Positions 1-4,423 of a stretch of DNA of 5,261 nt are shown here, piece by piece. The stretch comes from an uncultured candidate division Zixibacteria bacterium. GTDB taxonomy: Bacteria > Zixibacteria > MSB-5A5 > GN15 > FEB-12. Below the pieces are notes generated by a model that was not told where the DNA came from, did no database searches, and saw only the letters and a list, made by a program, of their open reading frames with translations. The stretch is taken from positions 1 through 5,261 of the forward strand of contig CAJVYT010000318.1 of NCBI GenBank assembly GCA_913009765.1. Direction: 5' to 3'. The stretch's first letter is position 1. Every line of letters begins with the position of its first letter. The position numbers and the translations under genes were made by a program.

Positions 1-65
1 TTTTTTTTATGACACGCCGACCGCCGAGATCGACACTCTTCCCCGACACGCAGCTCTTCCGATCT
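1..65 (+). other. Illumina universal adapter (artefact, error-rich)
   Basis: The last 13 bases (53-65) are the TruSeq end GCTCTTCCGATCT. The bases before it match the P5/universal adapter with several substitutions and indels, behind a poly-T start. This is sequencing-library sequence, not genome. Any open frame running through it, such as one starting near position 9, is artificial. The errors suggest that a single low-quality read supports this edge. Confidence 0.95.
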
Positions 66-66
66 C

Positions 67-357
67 CGGGTGATTCGTGGCGGTTACGAATTATTGGGCC
101 TACAAACCTATTTTACCGCCGGCGTCCAGGAAGTGCGGGCCTGGACCATCCCGGTCGGCGCCACCGCCCCCCAGGCCGCCGGTGTCATACACACGGATTT
201 CGAACGGGGCTTTATTCGTGCCGAAGTGATTGCTTACGATGATTTTATCGCCCATAAAGGTGAGCACGGCGCCAAAGAGGCCGGCAAGCTAAGGTCCGAA
301 GGTAAGGAATATATAGTAAAAGACGGGGATGTAATTCACTTTAGATTCAATGTTTAA
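67..357 (+). CDS. ychF: Ribosome-binding ATPase YchF, C-terminal fragment (5' end missing)
   Basis: This is the last 96 codons of YchF (EngD/OLA1 group), a universally conserved P-loop ATPase of the Obg-related family that binds ribosomes; the full protein is about 363 residues. What remains is the C-terminal TGS region. Recognisable blocks are [57 protein letters not shown] and the ending [13 protein letters not shown], all typical of proteobacterial YchF. The GTP/ATP-binding G domain and the helical domain lie outside the contig. The frame enters directly from adapter at 65/66. The GTG at 70 is the internal Val of the VIRGGYELL block, not a start codon. The stop is TAA at 355-357. Its higher GC content than the DNA to its right marks it as core chromosome. 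Confidence 0.95.
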   Translation, partial: RVIRGGYELLGLQTYFTAGVQEVRAWTIPVGATAPQAAGVIHTDFERGFIRAEVIAYDDFIAHKGEHGAKEAGKLRSEGKEYIVKDGDVIHFRFNV

Positions 358-365
358 CTTTCAAG

Positions 366-407
366 CGTCATTCCAGCATGTTCTTAGCCGGAATCCAGTT
401 CTTAGCC
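366..407. repeat. REP-like intergenic palindrome, degenerate
   Basis: The arms at 370-377 (ATTCCAGC) and 387-394 (GCCGGAAT) form an 8-bp stem with one A.C mismatch and a 9-nt loop. The unit starts GCGTCATTCC and ends GGAATCCAG, a style of dispersed repeat common between genes in many proteobacteria. The decamer GTTCTTAGCC occurs at 380-389 and again at 398-407, so the right arm looks partly duplicated. It lies nine bases after the ychF stop and could also act as a weak 3'-end hairpin, but there is no T-tract, so I do not call it a terminator. Confidence 0.5.
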
Positions 408-456
408 AGCAAAGGCAGGTATTTAACAGGTTTACCCGGCTTTTTCAGTCAGATTC

Positions 457-485
457 TTGACAATACGGGGCCAAACTCCCAAAAT
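457..485 (+). promoter_or_regulatory. Sigma-70 promoter of tRNA-Met
   Basis: A perfect -35 TTGACA (457-462) is followed by an exact 17-nt spacer and a -10-like CAAAAT (480-485, 4/6 match). The expected start, near 492, lies in a GC-rich stretch (CCCGCCTCC). A GC-rich discriminator is typical of stable-RNA promoters under stringent control. The tRNA begins 25 nt after the -10. Confidence 0.6.
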
Positions 486-510
486 CCCGCCTCCTCGCAA
501 GCCCGAATAT

Positions 511-587
511 GGCTACGTAGCTCAGCTGGTTAGAGCACAGCATTCATAATGCTGGGGTCGGTGGTTCAAGTCCACCCGTAGCTACCA
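511..587 (+). tRNA. tRNA-Met (anticodon CAT, elongator type)
   Basis: This is a full 77-nt cloverleaf. Acceptor arms are 511-517 and 577-583, D stem GCTC/GAGC, anticodon stem 538-542/550-554, anticodon CAT at 545-547, variable loop GGGTC, T stem GGTGG/CCACC around TTCAAGT, discriminator A584 and encoded CCA 585-587. The acceptor start GGCTACG and the variable loop match E. coli elongator tRNA-Met rather than initiator tRNA or tRNA-Ile2(CAU). Oddly, position 72 (583) is T, so the first acceptor pair is a G1.U72 wobble instead of G-C. The 3' part is repeated imperfectly at 2108-2137, so this gene appears to have served as an integration site. Confidence 0.93.
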
Positions 588-591
588 TTTT
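561..591 (+). repeat. Putative attL: tRNA-Met 3' end repeat
   Basis: The T arm, 3' acceptor strand, CCA and the following TTTT match 2108-2137, apart from one deleted C (577) and one C-to-T change (582 versus 2128). Direct repeats of a tRNA 3' end are the usual footprint of tyrosine-recombinase islands. This copy completes the working tRNA gene. Confidence 0.6.
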
Positions 592-688
592 CTCCCCCTG
601 TTTCTCATACGCAAACAAGAATAAAAATTAATTAAAAGATAAGCTTAGGTCCATCATATGCTCATGTTATGAATAACAAAGGGAAAGG

Positions 689-928
689 ATGAGTCCAACA
701 GTATTTCGTGAAAAAGGTTATCGTTTTTTCTTTTTTTCCAGAGAAGAGTCTAGAATGCATATACATGTACATTGTGGCGATGGCGAAGCAAAGTTCTGGT
801 TAAAGCCTAAAATTGAATTAACGAGAAATCACCACCTATCTAGGCTACAATTAAAGCAGATCGAAGAACTTATTGAGGCACACTACGATGAGCTCACAAC
901 CGCTTGGCAAGAACACTTTCCCGGCTGA
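689..928 (+). CDS. DUF4160 family protein
   Basis: This 79-residue protein opens with MSPTVFREKGYRFFFFSREE and continues with MHIHVHCGDGEAKFWLKP and a C-terminal helix with LSRLQLKQIEELIEAHYDEL. The pattern MPT-(10)-FFFYS-HIHV-GEAKFWL is the hallmark of DUF4160 (about 75-90 aa), so the gene looks full length. The ATG at 689 is preferred because the family motif starts there. The purine run GGGAAAGG (681-688) directly before it is a closely spaced ribosome-binding site. Its 3' end overlaps the next gene by 41 bp. DUF4160 genes are often found beside DUF2442 genes, and the pair has been suggested to be toxin-antitoxin-like. The molecular function is unknown, and the sequence alone does not prove such a role. 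Confidence 0.85.
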   Translation: MSPTVFREKGYRFFFFSREESRMHIHVHCGDGEAKFWLKPKIELTRNHHLSRLQLKQIEELIEAHYDELTTAWQEHFPG

Positions 929-1148
929 GATAACAAATATTTCCAATAATGGAATTTGGCTGCTTTCTAACGATAGAGAGCTTTTTCTTTCCTATGATGA
1001 TTTTCCCTGGTTCAAGGATGCCCCTGTTGGGAAAATACTCAAAGTAGAAGAGCCAAGCCTGGGCCATTTTTATTGGCCTGATCTGGATGTAGATCTTGGA
1101 ATTGAAACAATCAAGCATCCCGAGCGATTCCCGCTCAAGTCAAAATAA
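888..1148 (+). CDS. DUF2442 family protein (first copy)
   Basis: This is an 86-residue protein. Family features are NGIWLLSNDRELFLSYDDFPWF (residues about 19-40), a KILKVEEP strand, and HFYWPDLDVDLGIETIKHPERFP near the C-terminus. This is the DUF2442 subgroup with an FPWF motif and a YWPDLDVDL signature. The ATG at 888 is chosen because TGAGG (874-878) is a good ribosome-binding site nine bases upstream, inside the DUF4160 gene. An upstream TTG at 873 would have none. The 41-bp overlap in a different frame implies translational coupling with DUF4160. If the pair is toxin-antitoxin-like, this protein would be the candidate partner or antitoxin, but that is inference only. Confidence 0.82.
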   Translation: MSSQPLGKNTFPAEITNISNNGIWLLSNDRELFLSYDDFPWFKDAPVGKILKVEEPSLGHFYWPDLDVDLGIETIKHPERFPLKSK

Positions 1149-1168
1149 TCCTGTGTTTGACGCGCGGA

Positions 1169-1414
1169 ATGAGCACACAAGCAATTGAAGTACACCCATT
1201 AGCACAAGACGTATCATTTACAGATGATGATTTGATAGTGTCACTTGTTGATGGCCGAAAAATAGTCGTCCCATTAGTCTGGTTTGCTCGCTTATCTAAT
1301 ACCTCAAAAAGTCAGCTTGAGAATTTTGAAATTCTTGGAGATGGCGAAGGAATCCATTGGCCAGATATTGATGAAGACCCTAGTGTAGATGGCCTTCTTC
1401 GGGGTGCTCATTAA
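1169..1414 (+). CDS. DUF2442 family protein (second copy, different subgroup)
   Basis: This is an 81-residue protein. It contains DDLIVSLVDGRKIVVPLVWFARL (about 24-46) and ILGDGEGIHWPDIDEDPSVDGLL (about 56-78), the classic DUF2442 core with the GEGIHWPDIDED signature. It starts 20 bp after the first DUF2442 stop and so probably belongs to the same transcript. The ATG at 1169 is preferred over a TTG at 1157, because family members begin shortly before the first strand; only a weak GCGGA precedes it. It resembles the upstream DUF2442 gene only distantly, so this is not a recent tandem duplication. Two unlike DUF2442 genes beside one DUF4160 gene is an uncommon arrangement. The function is unknown. 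Confidence 0.82.
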   Translation: MSTQAIEVHPLAQDVSFTDDDLIVSLVDGRKIVVPLVWFARLSNTSKSQLENFEILGDGEGIHWPDIDEDPSVDGLLRGAH

Positions 1415-1536
1415 CTGTGACATGTAAGACTTGACGCCATGACCTTTTAATAATTTTTATATACAGTTCAAGTCACATAAAAGTAATTTAATTCGCATCC
1501 AAGGCAGAAAACAGGAATATAAATTTAACAAGAGTG

Positions 1537-2049
1537 ATGTTCATAGTTAGTATGATTATAATATTGGAAGGCTGCGGGAAACAAAAGGGATACCGTAACG
1601 ATGCTCTGCCAAAAAAAGTAGTAGCAATCTCGCTTTTCAAATGTAATTGCGACCCATTGGTAAAAGAAGCAGTACAAGATACTTTTATAGACGTATTTTT
1701 TAAATATACAAATGCAAAACTCGTTAAAGGAAAAAGTGGAGATATAACAATAGTTGGAATATTAACTATGGATAAGGGATACACAGCACAATCAAAAAGC
1801 TCTGTGTATGGAGGAGGTTCTTCAACATATGTAGGAGTAGGGGGTGGATCATCAGGCTCATCAGCAACCGGTACATATGTGACTGGCATTACCATGCAAG
1901 CATATAAAAAAGGGGAGCTTATTGCGACGCACAGTGTAGGACAAAATTTAGGTCGTGGAAATATGATATCAGCAGTCACTCTTTCTCAGCAAGGTGCGCG
2001 GTACTTATTAAAAGCGCTAGTGCGCCAAAAGGAAATTGGACGTAAATAG
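1537..2049 (+). CDS. Putative small lipoprotein with Gly/Ser-rich segment
   Basis: This is a protein of about 170 residues that I do not recognise as a named family. The N-terminus MFIVSMIIILEGC is a short hydrophobic stretch ending in a lipobox-like LEGC, with Glu at an unusual position, suggesting an exported lipoprotein with lipidated Cys at about residue 13. An alpha/beta region (VVAISLFKCNCDPLVKEAVQ..., GDITIVGILTMDKGY) is followed by a Gly/Ser-rich stretch (about 92-112, VYGGGSS...GGGSSGSS) and a strand-rich end (GTYVTGITMQAYKKGELIATHS). The layout loosely recalls small envelope lipoproteins of the LpoB/CsgG-like fold, but this is a guess. The start is uncertain. GTG 1534 is adjacent and the frame is open upstream to 1492. 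The ribosome-binding-like CAGGA (1512-1516) is too far from either codon, and the charged n-region expected of a signal peptide lies upstream (residues LTR), so the true start may have been altered by mutation or sequence error. Confidence 0.6.
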   Translation: MFIVSMIIILEGCGKQKGYRNDALPKKVVAISLFKCNCDPLVKEAVQDTFIDVFFKYTNAKLVKGKSGDITIVGILTMDKGYTAQSKSSVYGGGSSTYVGVGGGSSGSSATGTYVTGITMQAYKKGELIATHSVGQNLGRGNMISAVTLSQQGARYLLKALVRQKEIGRK

Positions 2050-2107
2050 CAAGTAAAATAATTAGCAAATATAAAAACTGGGGATGGAAATAAAAGTGGT
2101 AAGATCA

Positions 2108-2137
2108 GTGGTTCAAGTCCACCGTAGTTACCATTTT
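2108..2137 (+). repeat. Putative attR: degenerate copy of tRNA-Met 3' end
   Basis: GTGGTTCAAGTCCACC (2108-2123) followed by GTAGTTACCATTTT repeats 561-591 with one base missing and one changed. No 5' half of a tRNA precedes it, though CTGGGG at 2078-2083 may be a further decayed piece. It lies 12 nt from the 3' end of intI, so it marks the junction between the small island and the integron. Confidence 0.6.
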
Positions 2138-2149
2138 TATCTATCGAAG

Positions 2150-3115
2150 TTAATCAATAGGACTGACTACACCACGCCCACCCCGGTTGAGGACGTGAGT
2201 GTAGATCATTGTAGTATTTACATTGCTGTGGCCAAGTAATTCCTGAACAGTTCTAATGTCGTAGCCCTTTTCCAGCATATGTGTAGCGAATGAGTGACGA
2301 AAGGTATGGCAGCTTCCGTGCTTGTGAATACCAGCCATGCGCATCGCCCGTTTTATTTTTCGTTGAATGCTATCGGGGAAAATATGGTGACGTTTAATTT
2401 TTCCTGAAATGGGATCAGATGATCGGTGGGCTGATGGGAAAATATATTGCCACGCCAATTCATGACCAGCACTGGGGTACTTGCGTTGCAGGGCGCAGGG
2501 TAGCGACACTTCACCGTAGCCTTCAGTCAGATCACAATCGTGTATAAGTTTTGTGTGGCGGATGCATGACTGTAATTCATTTATTAAAGAAAGTGGTAAA
2601 ACAGTTACCCGATCTTTTCCACCTTTACCATTTCTAACACTAATTTCTTTTCTATCAAAATCAATATCTTTAACGCGCAGTCGCAAACACTCCATAACTC
2701 GTAGGCCAGCGCCATACAATAAGCGGGTTATCAGAGCAGCCTTGCCATCCATATGTTCCAGAATACGATAAATTTCATCATGTGAAAAAACAACGGGTAT
2801 TTTTTTCGGACGTTTTGCGCGTGTCGCATTTTGGATTAAACCAAGCGGCTGATCCAATACATGCCGATATAGAAAAACAATTGCATTGAGCGCTTGATTT
2901 TGAGTTGATGCGGCAACATTTCTCTTGACGGCGAGAAAGGTGAGAAATTGACCAACCTCATCTTCACCCATCTCTCGTGGATGACGCATTTTATGAAAAC
3001 GAATGAAGAACCTAATCCAGTAAGTGTAAGATTTTTCTGTGAGCCTGCTGTAGTGGCGGACTCGAATAGCATCACGAACCCGGTCAAGTAATTTTGGTTG
3101 TTTTTCGCCATCCAT
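2150..3115 (-). CDS. intI: Integron integrase IntI (tyrosine recombinase)
   Basis: This is a complete 321-residue protein (IntI1 has 337). It recombines attI with attC sites, binding attC as folded single-stranded DNA. An N-terminal SAM-like core-binding domain (about 6-90, RHYSRLTEKSYTYWIRFFIRFH) precedes the catalytic domain. Active-site residues are visible: Arg139 in GAGLRVMECLRLRVKDID, His270 and Arg273 in CHTFRHSFATHML, His296 in LGHSNVNTT, and Tyr305 in MIYTHVLNRG. The IntI-only insertion is present at about 205-227 (LPCALQRKYPSAGHELAWQY), which separates it from XerC/D. The ending RGGRGVVSPID is also typical. The ATG at 3115 has AAGGAG (3123-3128) seven bases upstream. It diverges from the cassette array, as expected for an integron, and an SOS box lies in its promoter. 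No frameshift or lost catalytic residue is visible, so it is likely active. Confidence 0.96.
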   Translation of the reverse strand: MDGEKQPKLLDRVRDAIRVRHYSRLTEKSYTYWIRFFIRFHKMRHPREMGEDEVGQFLTFLAVKRNVAASTQNQALNAIVFLYRHVLDQPLGLIQNATRAKRPKKIPVVFSHDEIYRILEHMDGKAALITRLLYGAGLRVMECLRLRVKDIDFDRKEISVRNGKGGKDRVTVLPLSLINELQSCIRHTKLIHDCDLTEGYGEVSLPCALQRKYPSAGHELAWQYIFPSAHRSSDPISGKIKRHHIFPDSIQRKIKRAMRMAGIHKHGSCHTFRHSFATHMLEKGYDIRTVQELLGHSNVNTTMIYTHVLNRGGRGVVSPID

Positions 3116-3137
3116 AGCAAGGCTCCTTTTTTATATA

Positions 3138-3153
3138 CTGTATAAACATACAG
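3138..3153. promoter_or_regulatory. LexA (SOS) box in the intI promoter
   Basis: The site CTGT-ATAAACAT-ACAG is a perfect CTGT-N8-ACAG gammaproteobacterial LexA operator with an AT-rich centre. It lies 22 bp before the intI start codon. Read leftwards, it overlaps a plausible -10 (TATGTT) set 17 nt after a TTGCAG -35-like hexamer (3169-3174). Repression by LexA and induction of intI on DNA damage is known for many integrons and is inferred here. Confidence 0.85.
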
Positions 3154-3244
3154 TATATATTGCATACCTGCAACTGTCGTGTATGTAATATTAGTATCTA
3201 CTGATATACGAGCAATAAATCTAATAAAAATATAACCTTAAGCT

Positions 3245-3250
3245 TATAAT
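3245..3250 (+). promoter_or_regulatory. Candidate cassette promoter (Pc) -10 box
   Basis: There is a perfect TATAAT on the plus strand 48 bp before the attI recombination point, reading into the cassettes. No good TTGACA-like hexamer is found 16-18 nt upstream (the region is CTAATAAAA), so if active it is weak or relies on other elements. It is the best Pc candidate I can see between intI and the array. Confidence 0.35.
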
Positions 3251-3260
3251 ATACGGACAG

Positions 3261-3279
3261 GTCGATTTATTAAATCGAC
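3261..3279. repeat. Perfect inverted repeat in attI
   Basis: GTCGATTT-ATT-AAATCGAC is a 19-nt palindrome located 19 bp before the attI G^TT point and just after the candidate Pc -10. It has no T-tract, so it does not look like a terminator. A protein-binding site or a 5'-leader hairpin on cassette mRNA are the alternatives. Confidence 0.6.
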
Positions 3280-3298
3280 ACCGCCGTATACTCAACTG

Positions 3299-3665
3299 TT
3301 ATGTGTAAAATGAAAAGAAAATATTAAAAGTAAATTTGATAAACGCGTTAATGATGTTGCTCTTTTTAAAGTTTACCAAGCCGTCAAGTTAAGTGGTTTA
3401 GGCATAACCTTTGTTTTACCTAATCTCGAAACTAAGCGGTTTAAACAACAATTTGTCTGGTTATTTTTTCTAAAACTGTGTTAAATTCTAAAAAGAAAAA
3501 ACCAGAATCAAAAATAAATAAACTTATACATTAAGCGAACAAATATTGTTGTTAAAAAGTTAGGCTTCACATAACAAGACGTTCAAAACCGCCATGCAAG
3601 GCATGGCTCGGACTTTTTAAAAGCGGCGCTCTGCTTCGCTTTTAAAAATCCGTTTAACTATAACG
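3299..3665 (+). mobile_element. Integron cassette 1, no recognisable gene
   Basis: The 367-bp cassette runs from the attI point to the G of GTTAAGA (3665). Its attC occupies the last quarter. The remaining 270 bp hold no convincing gene on either strand. The longest open stretch is 3314-3484 on the plus strand (56 codons, reading ...ALFKVYQAVKLSGLGITFVL...), which lacks ATG, GTG or TTG; only an ATT at 3323 could start it. It may be a decayed gene, a small protein with a rare start, or a noncoding or promoter-type cassette. Such gene-less cassettes are known in chromosomal integrons. Nothing else is visible in this stretch. Confidence 0.7.
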
Positions 3666-3671
3666 TTAAGA
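3569..3671 (+). other. attC site of cassette 1
   Basis: R'' is ACATAAC (3569-3575), followed by AAGACGTTCAAAAC, closely like the AACAATTCGTTCAAG start of the classic aadA attC. The other end is CCGTTTAACTATAACGTTAAGA, with R' GTTAAGA at 3665-3671. Between them are two hairpins: GCCATGC-AAG-GCATGGC (3591-3607) and a 12-bp perfect arm TTTTTAAAAGCG/CGCTTTTAAAAA (3614-3625/3637-3648) extended by GGA/TCC. The total of about 103 nt is in the usual attC range. R'' complements the attI junction, as expected for the first cassette. Confidence 0.85.
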
Positions 3672-4053
3672 GTAATATGGAACATCTAATTAAGTACAAA
3701 CGTTATTTTATTATTGCATGCCTAGTTTTCTTGGCAATTAATGCTTTTGGAAAATATATTGAATCACAAATAACTTATAGGTTAGCAGGAATAATGGCTA
3801 TGTTATCGTTAGCACTTTACTCTTTCACCGGTTCTTTTAAACGGGTTAACCCAGAAAAAGACAAAATGGAATTATTTATAAATAGAGGGTTGTTTGTTTT
3901 GTCACTATTCACTCTAGCGATATGGTTTTTCATTGATGGCGTATAAATGAAATCTGATATAAACAAATTTACACTTAACAAGGCACTCCAGCTGATTCGC
4001 AAAAGCGGTGCGCCTATCGGCTTACCACTTTTGCTCTCAGCTGAGTTTAATCG
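3666..4053 (+). mobile_element. Integron cassette 2 (membrane protein)
   Basis: A 388-bp cassette. Its 5' junction GTTAAGA (3665-3671) and its own R'' ACTTAAC (3973-3979) are complementary at 6 of 7 positions. It holds one gene starting 11 nt from the boundary, the compact layout normal for cassettes. Confidence 0.8.
3677..3946 (+). CDS. Small three-helix membrane protein (cassette 2)
   Basis: An 89-residue protein of unknown family. It has three predicted membrane segments: about 10-26 (YFIIACLVFLAINAFGK), 35-52 (RLAGIMAMLSLALYSFTG) and 69-88 (RGLFVLSLFTLAIWFFIDG). A basic N-terminus (KYKR) and a charged loop (KRVNPEKDKMELFINR) separate them. By the positive-inside rule the N-terminus is probably cytoplasmic. 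TAAGAG (3667-3672), four bases before the ATG, is a closely placed ribosome-binding site formed partly by the attC junction itself. The gene is the sole content of its cassette. No catalytic motif is visible. Small membrane proteins are common in integron cassettes and mostly uncharacterised, so I assign no function. Confidence 0.75.
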   Translation: MEHLIKYKRYFIIACLVFLAINAFGKYIESQITYRLAGIMAMLSLALYSFTGSFKRVNPEKDKMELFINRGLFVLSLFTLAIWFFIDGV

Positions 4054-4059
4054 TTAGCT
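3973..4059 (+). other. attC site of cassette 2
   Basis: R'' is ACTTAAC (3973-3979, an exact RYYYAAC) and R' is GTTAGCT (4053-4059). The arms pair as CAGCTGA/TCAGCTG and CGCAAAAGCGGT/ACCACTTTTGCT around a loop of about 17 nt. The site is 87 nt and unlike attC1 in sequence, so the array is not built from one repeated attC type. Confidence 0.85.
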
Positions 4060-4066
4060 GTAAAAA

Positions 4067-4420
4067 ATGAAAAACACCTTGTACCCCGAAATTAAAAGTA
4101 TCATTAGCACTGAATATGACTATGGCGCTTTACCAGAAGACTTAGAAGATTGCGAAGTATCAATTGATGTCGAAATAGGTATAAAAGGTCAAGAAGGTGC
4201 TGATATATTTTATTTAACAGCAATAACTCCAAAAGCCATTTCAGGTCGCCCTGAAAAAAAGTGGGGGCGAGGTTATTTAATTATGCCGTCATTTTCCTGG
4301 AAAGAAGTAAATAGTTCGTTAGAAAAACTACTAATGCACTGTTCCGGAGAAGATTGGAAAGAAATATCTACTAAACTAAGTAAAGAGCTATTGTGGGAAT
4401 ATGATAATTACAAACCATAA
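4067..4420 (+). CDS. Imm8-like immunity protein (cassette 3)
   Basis: A 117-residue soluble acidic protein resembling the Imm8 family, immunity proteins that neutralise polymorphic or contact-dependent toxins. The resemblance is in order: an N-terminal strand (LYPEIKSIISTEYD), an acidic linker with LPEDLEDCEVSIDVEIGIKG, the block GADIFYLTAITPKAI (family style G-x-E-x-F-x-x-x-V-x-TP), the segment WGRGYLIMPSFSWKEV, and a C-terminal helix containing ISTKLSKELLWEYDNY. No toxin gene is next to it, so it would be an orphan immunity gene carried as a cassette. The ATG at 4067 lies 13 nt from the cassette boundary with no clear Shine-Dalgarno (only GCTGTAAAAA). The family call is from remembered motifs and is moderate. 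Confidence 0.6.
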   Translation: MKNTLYPEIKSIISTEYDYGALPEDLEDCEVSIDVEIGIKGQEGADIFYLTAITPKAISGRPEKKWGRGYLIMPSFSWKEVNSSLEKLLMHCSGEDWKEISTKLSKELLWEYDNYKP

Positions 4421-4423
4421 AAC

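Larger units (their letters stand above)
588..2137. mobile_element. Putative small island at tRNA-Met, no integrase of its own
   Basis: This segment of about 1.5 kb lies between the tRNA-Met 3' end and its degenerate copy. It carries a DUF4160/DUF2442/DUF2442 cluster and a lipoprotein-like gene, all on the plus strand, and is more AT-rich than ychF. The only recombinase nearby, at 2150-3115, is an integron integrase, a subfamily not expected to target tRNA genes. The original island integrase has therefore been lost or lay elsewhere. The flanking repeats are no longer identical, so the insertion is probably old. The extent is inferred from those repeats only. Confidence 0.4.
3160..3304 (+). 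other. attI region and primary integration point
   Basis: The core heptamer is GTTATGT at 3298-3304, and recombination falls between G3298 and T3299. It is identified because the R'' of the first attC (ACATAAC, 3569-3575) is its exact complement, which is required if cassette 1 was inserted here. It lies 183 bp from the intI start, in the normal attI position. Just upstream, GTCGATTT (3261-3268) and AAATCGAC (3272-3279) form a perfect 8-bp inverted repeat with a 3-nt loop, possibly part of integrase binding or a transcript hairpin. The left limit is arbitrary. Confidence 0.7.

Noticed and set aside
9..242. Plus-strand frame starting in the first bases
   Set aside because: It begins in adapter and continues out of frame through ychF; the YchF frame is unmistakable.
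511..587. Alternative identity tRNA-Ile2 (CAU anticodon read as k2CAU)
   Set aside because: The T arm resembles that of tRNA-Ile2, but the acceptor GGCTACG and the GGGTC variable loop match elongator tRNA-Met. Comparison with the full tRNA set would settle it.
1422..1475. Imperfect inverted repeat GACTTGA/TCAAGTC after the second DUF2442 gene
   Set aside because: The arms are short with a loop of about 35 nt, there is no T-tract and no attC core heptamers, so it is called neither a terminator nor an attC.
1488..1979. Long minus-strand open frame of 163 codons
   Set aside because: It is antisense to the lipoprotein-like gene. Its Pro-rich middle is just the complement of the Gly/Ser codons, it resembles no family, and it has no clear ribosome-binding site.
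2836..3165. Minus-strand frame overlapping the intI start
   Set aside because: It is a shifted-frame shadow of IntI. The IntI frame has the catalytic motifs and the proper ribosome-binding site.
3314..3484. 56-codon open stretch in cassette 1 as a gene
   Set aside because: There is no ATG, GTG or TTG start and no recognisable family. It is mentioned as a possibility but not called as a CDS.
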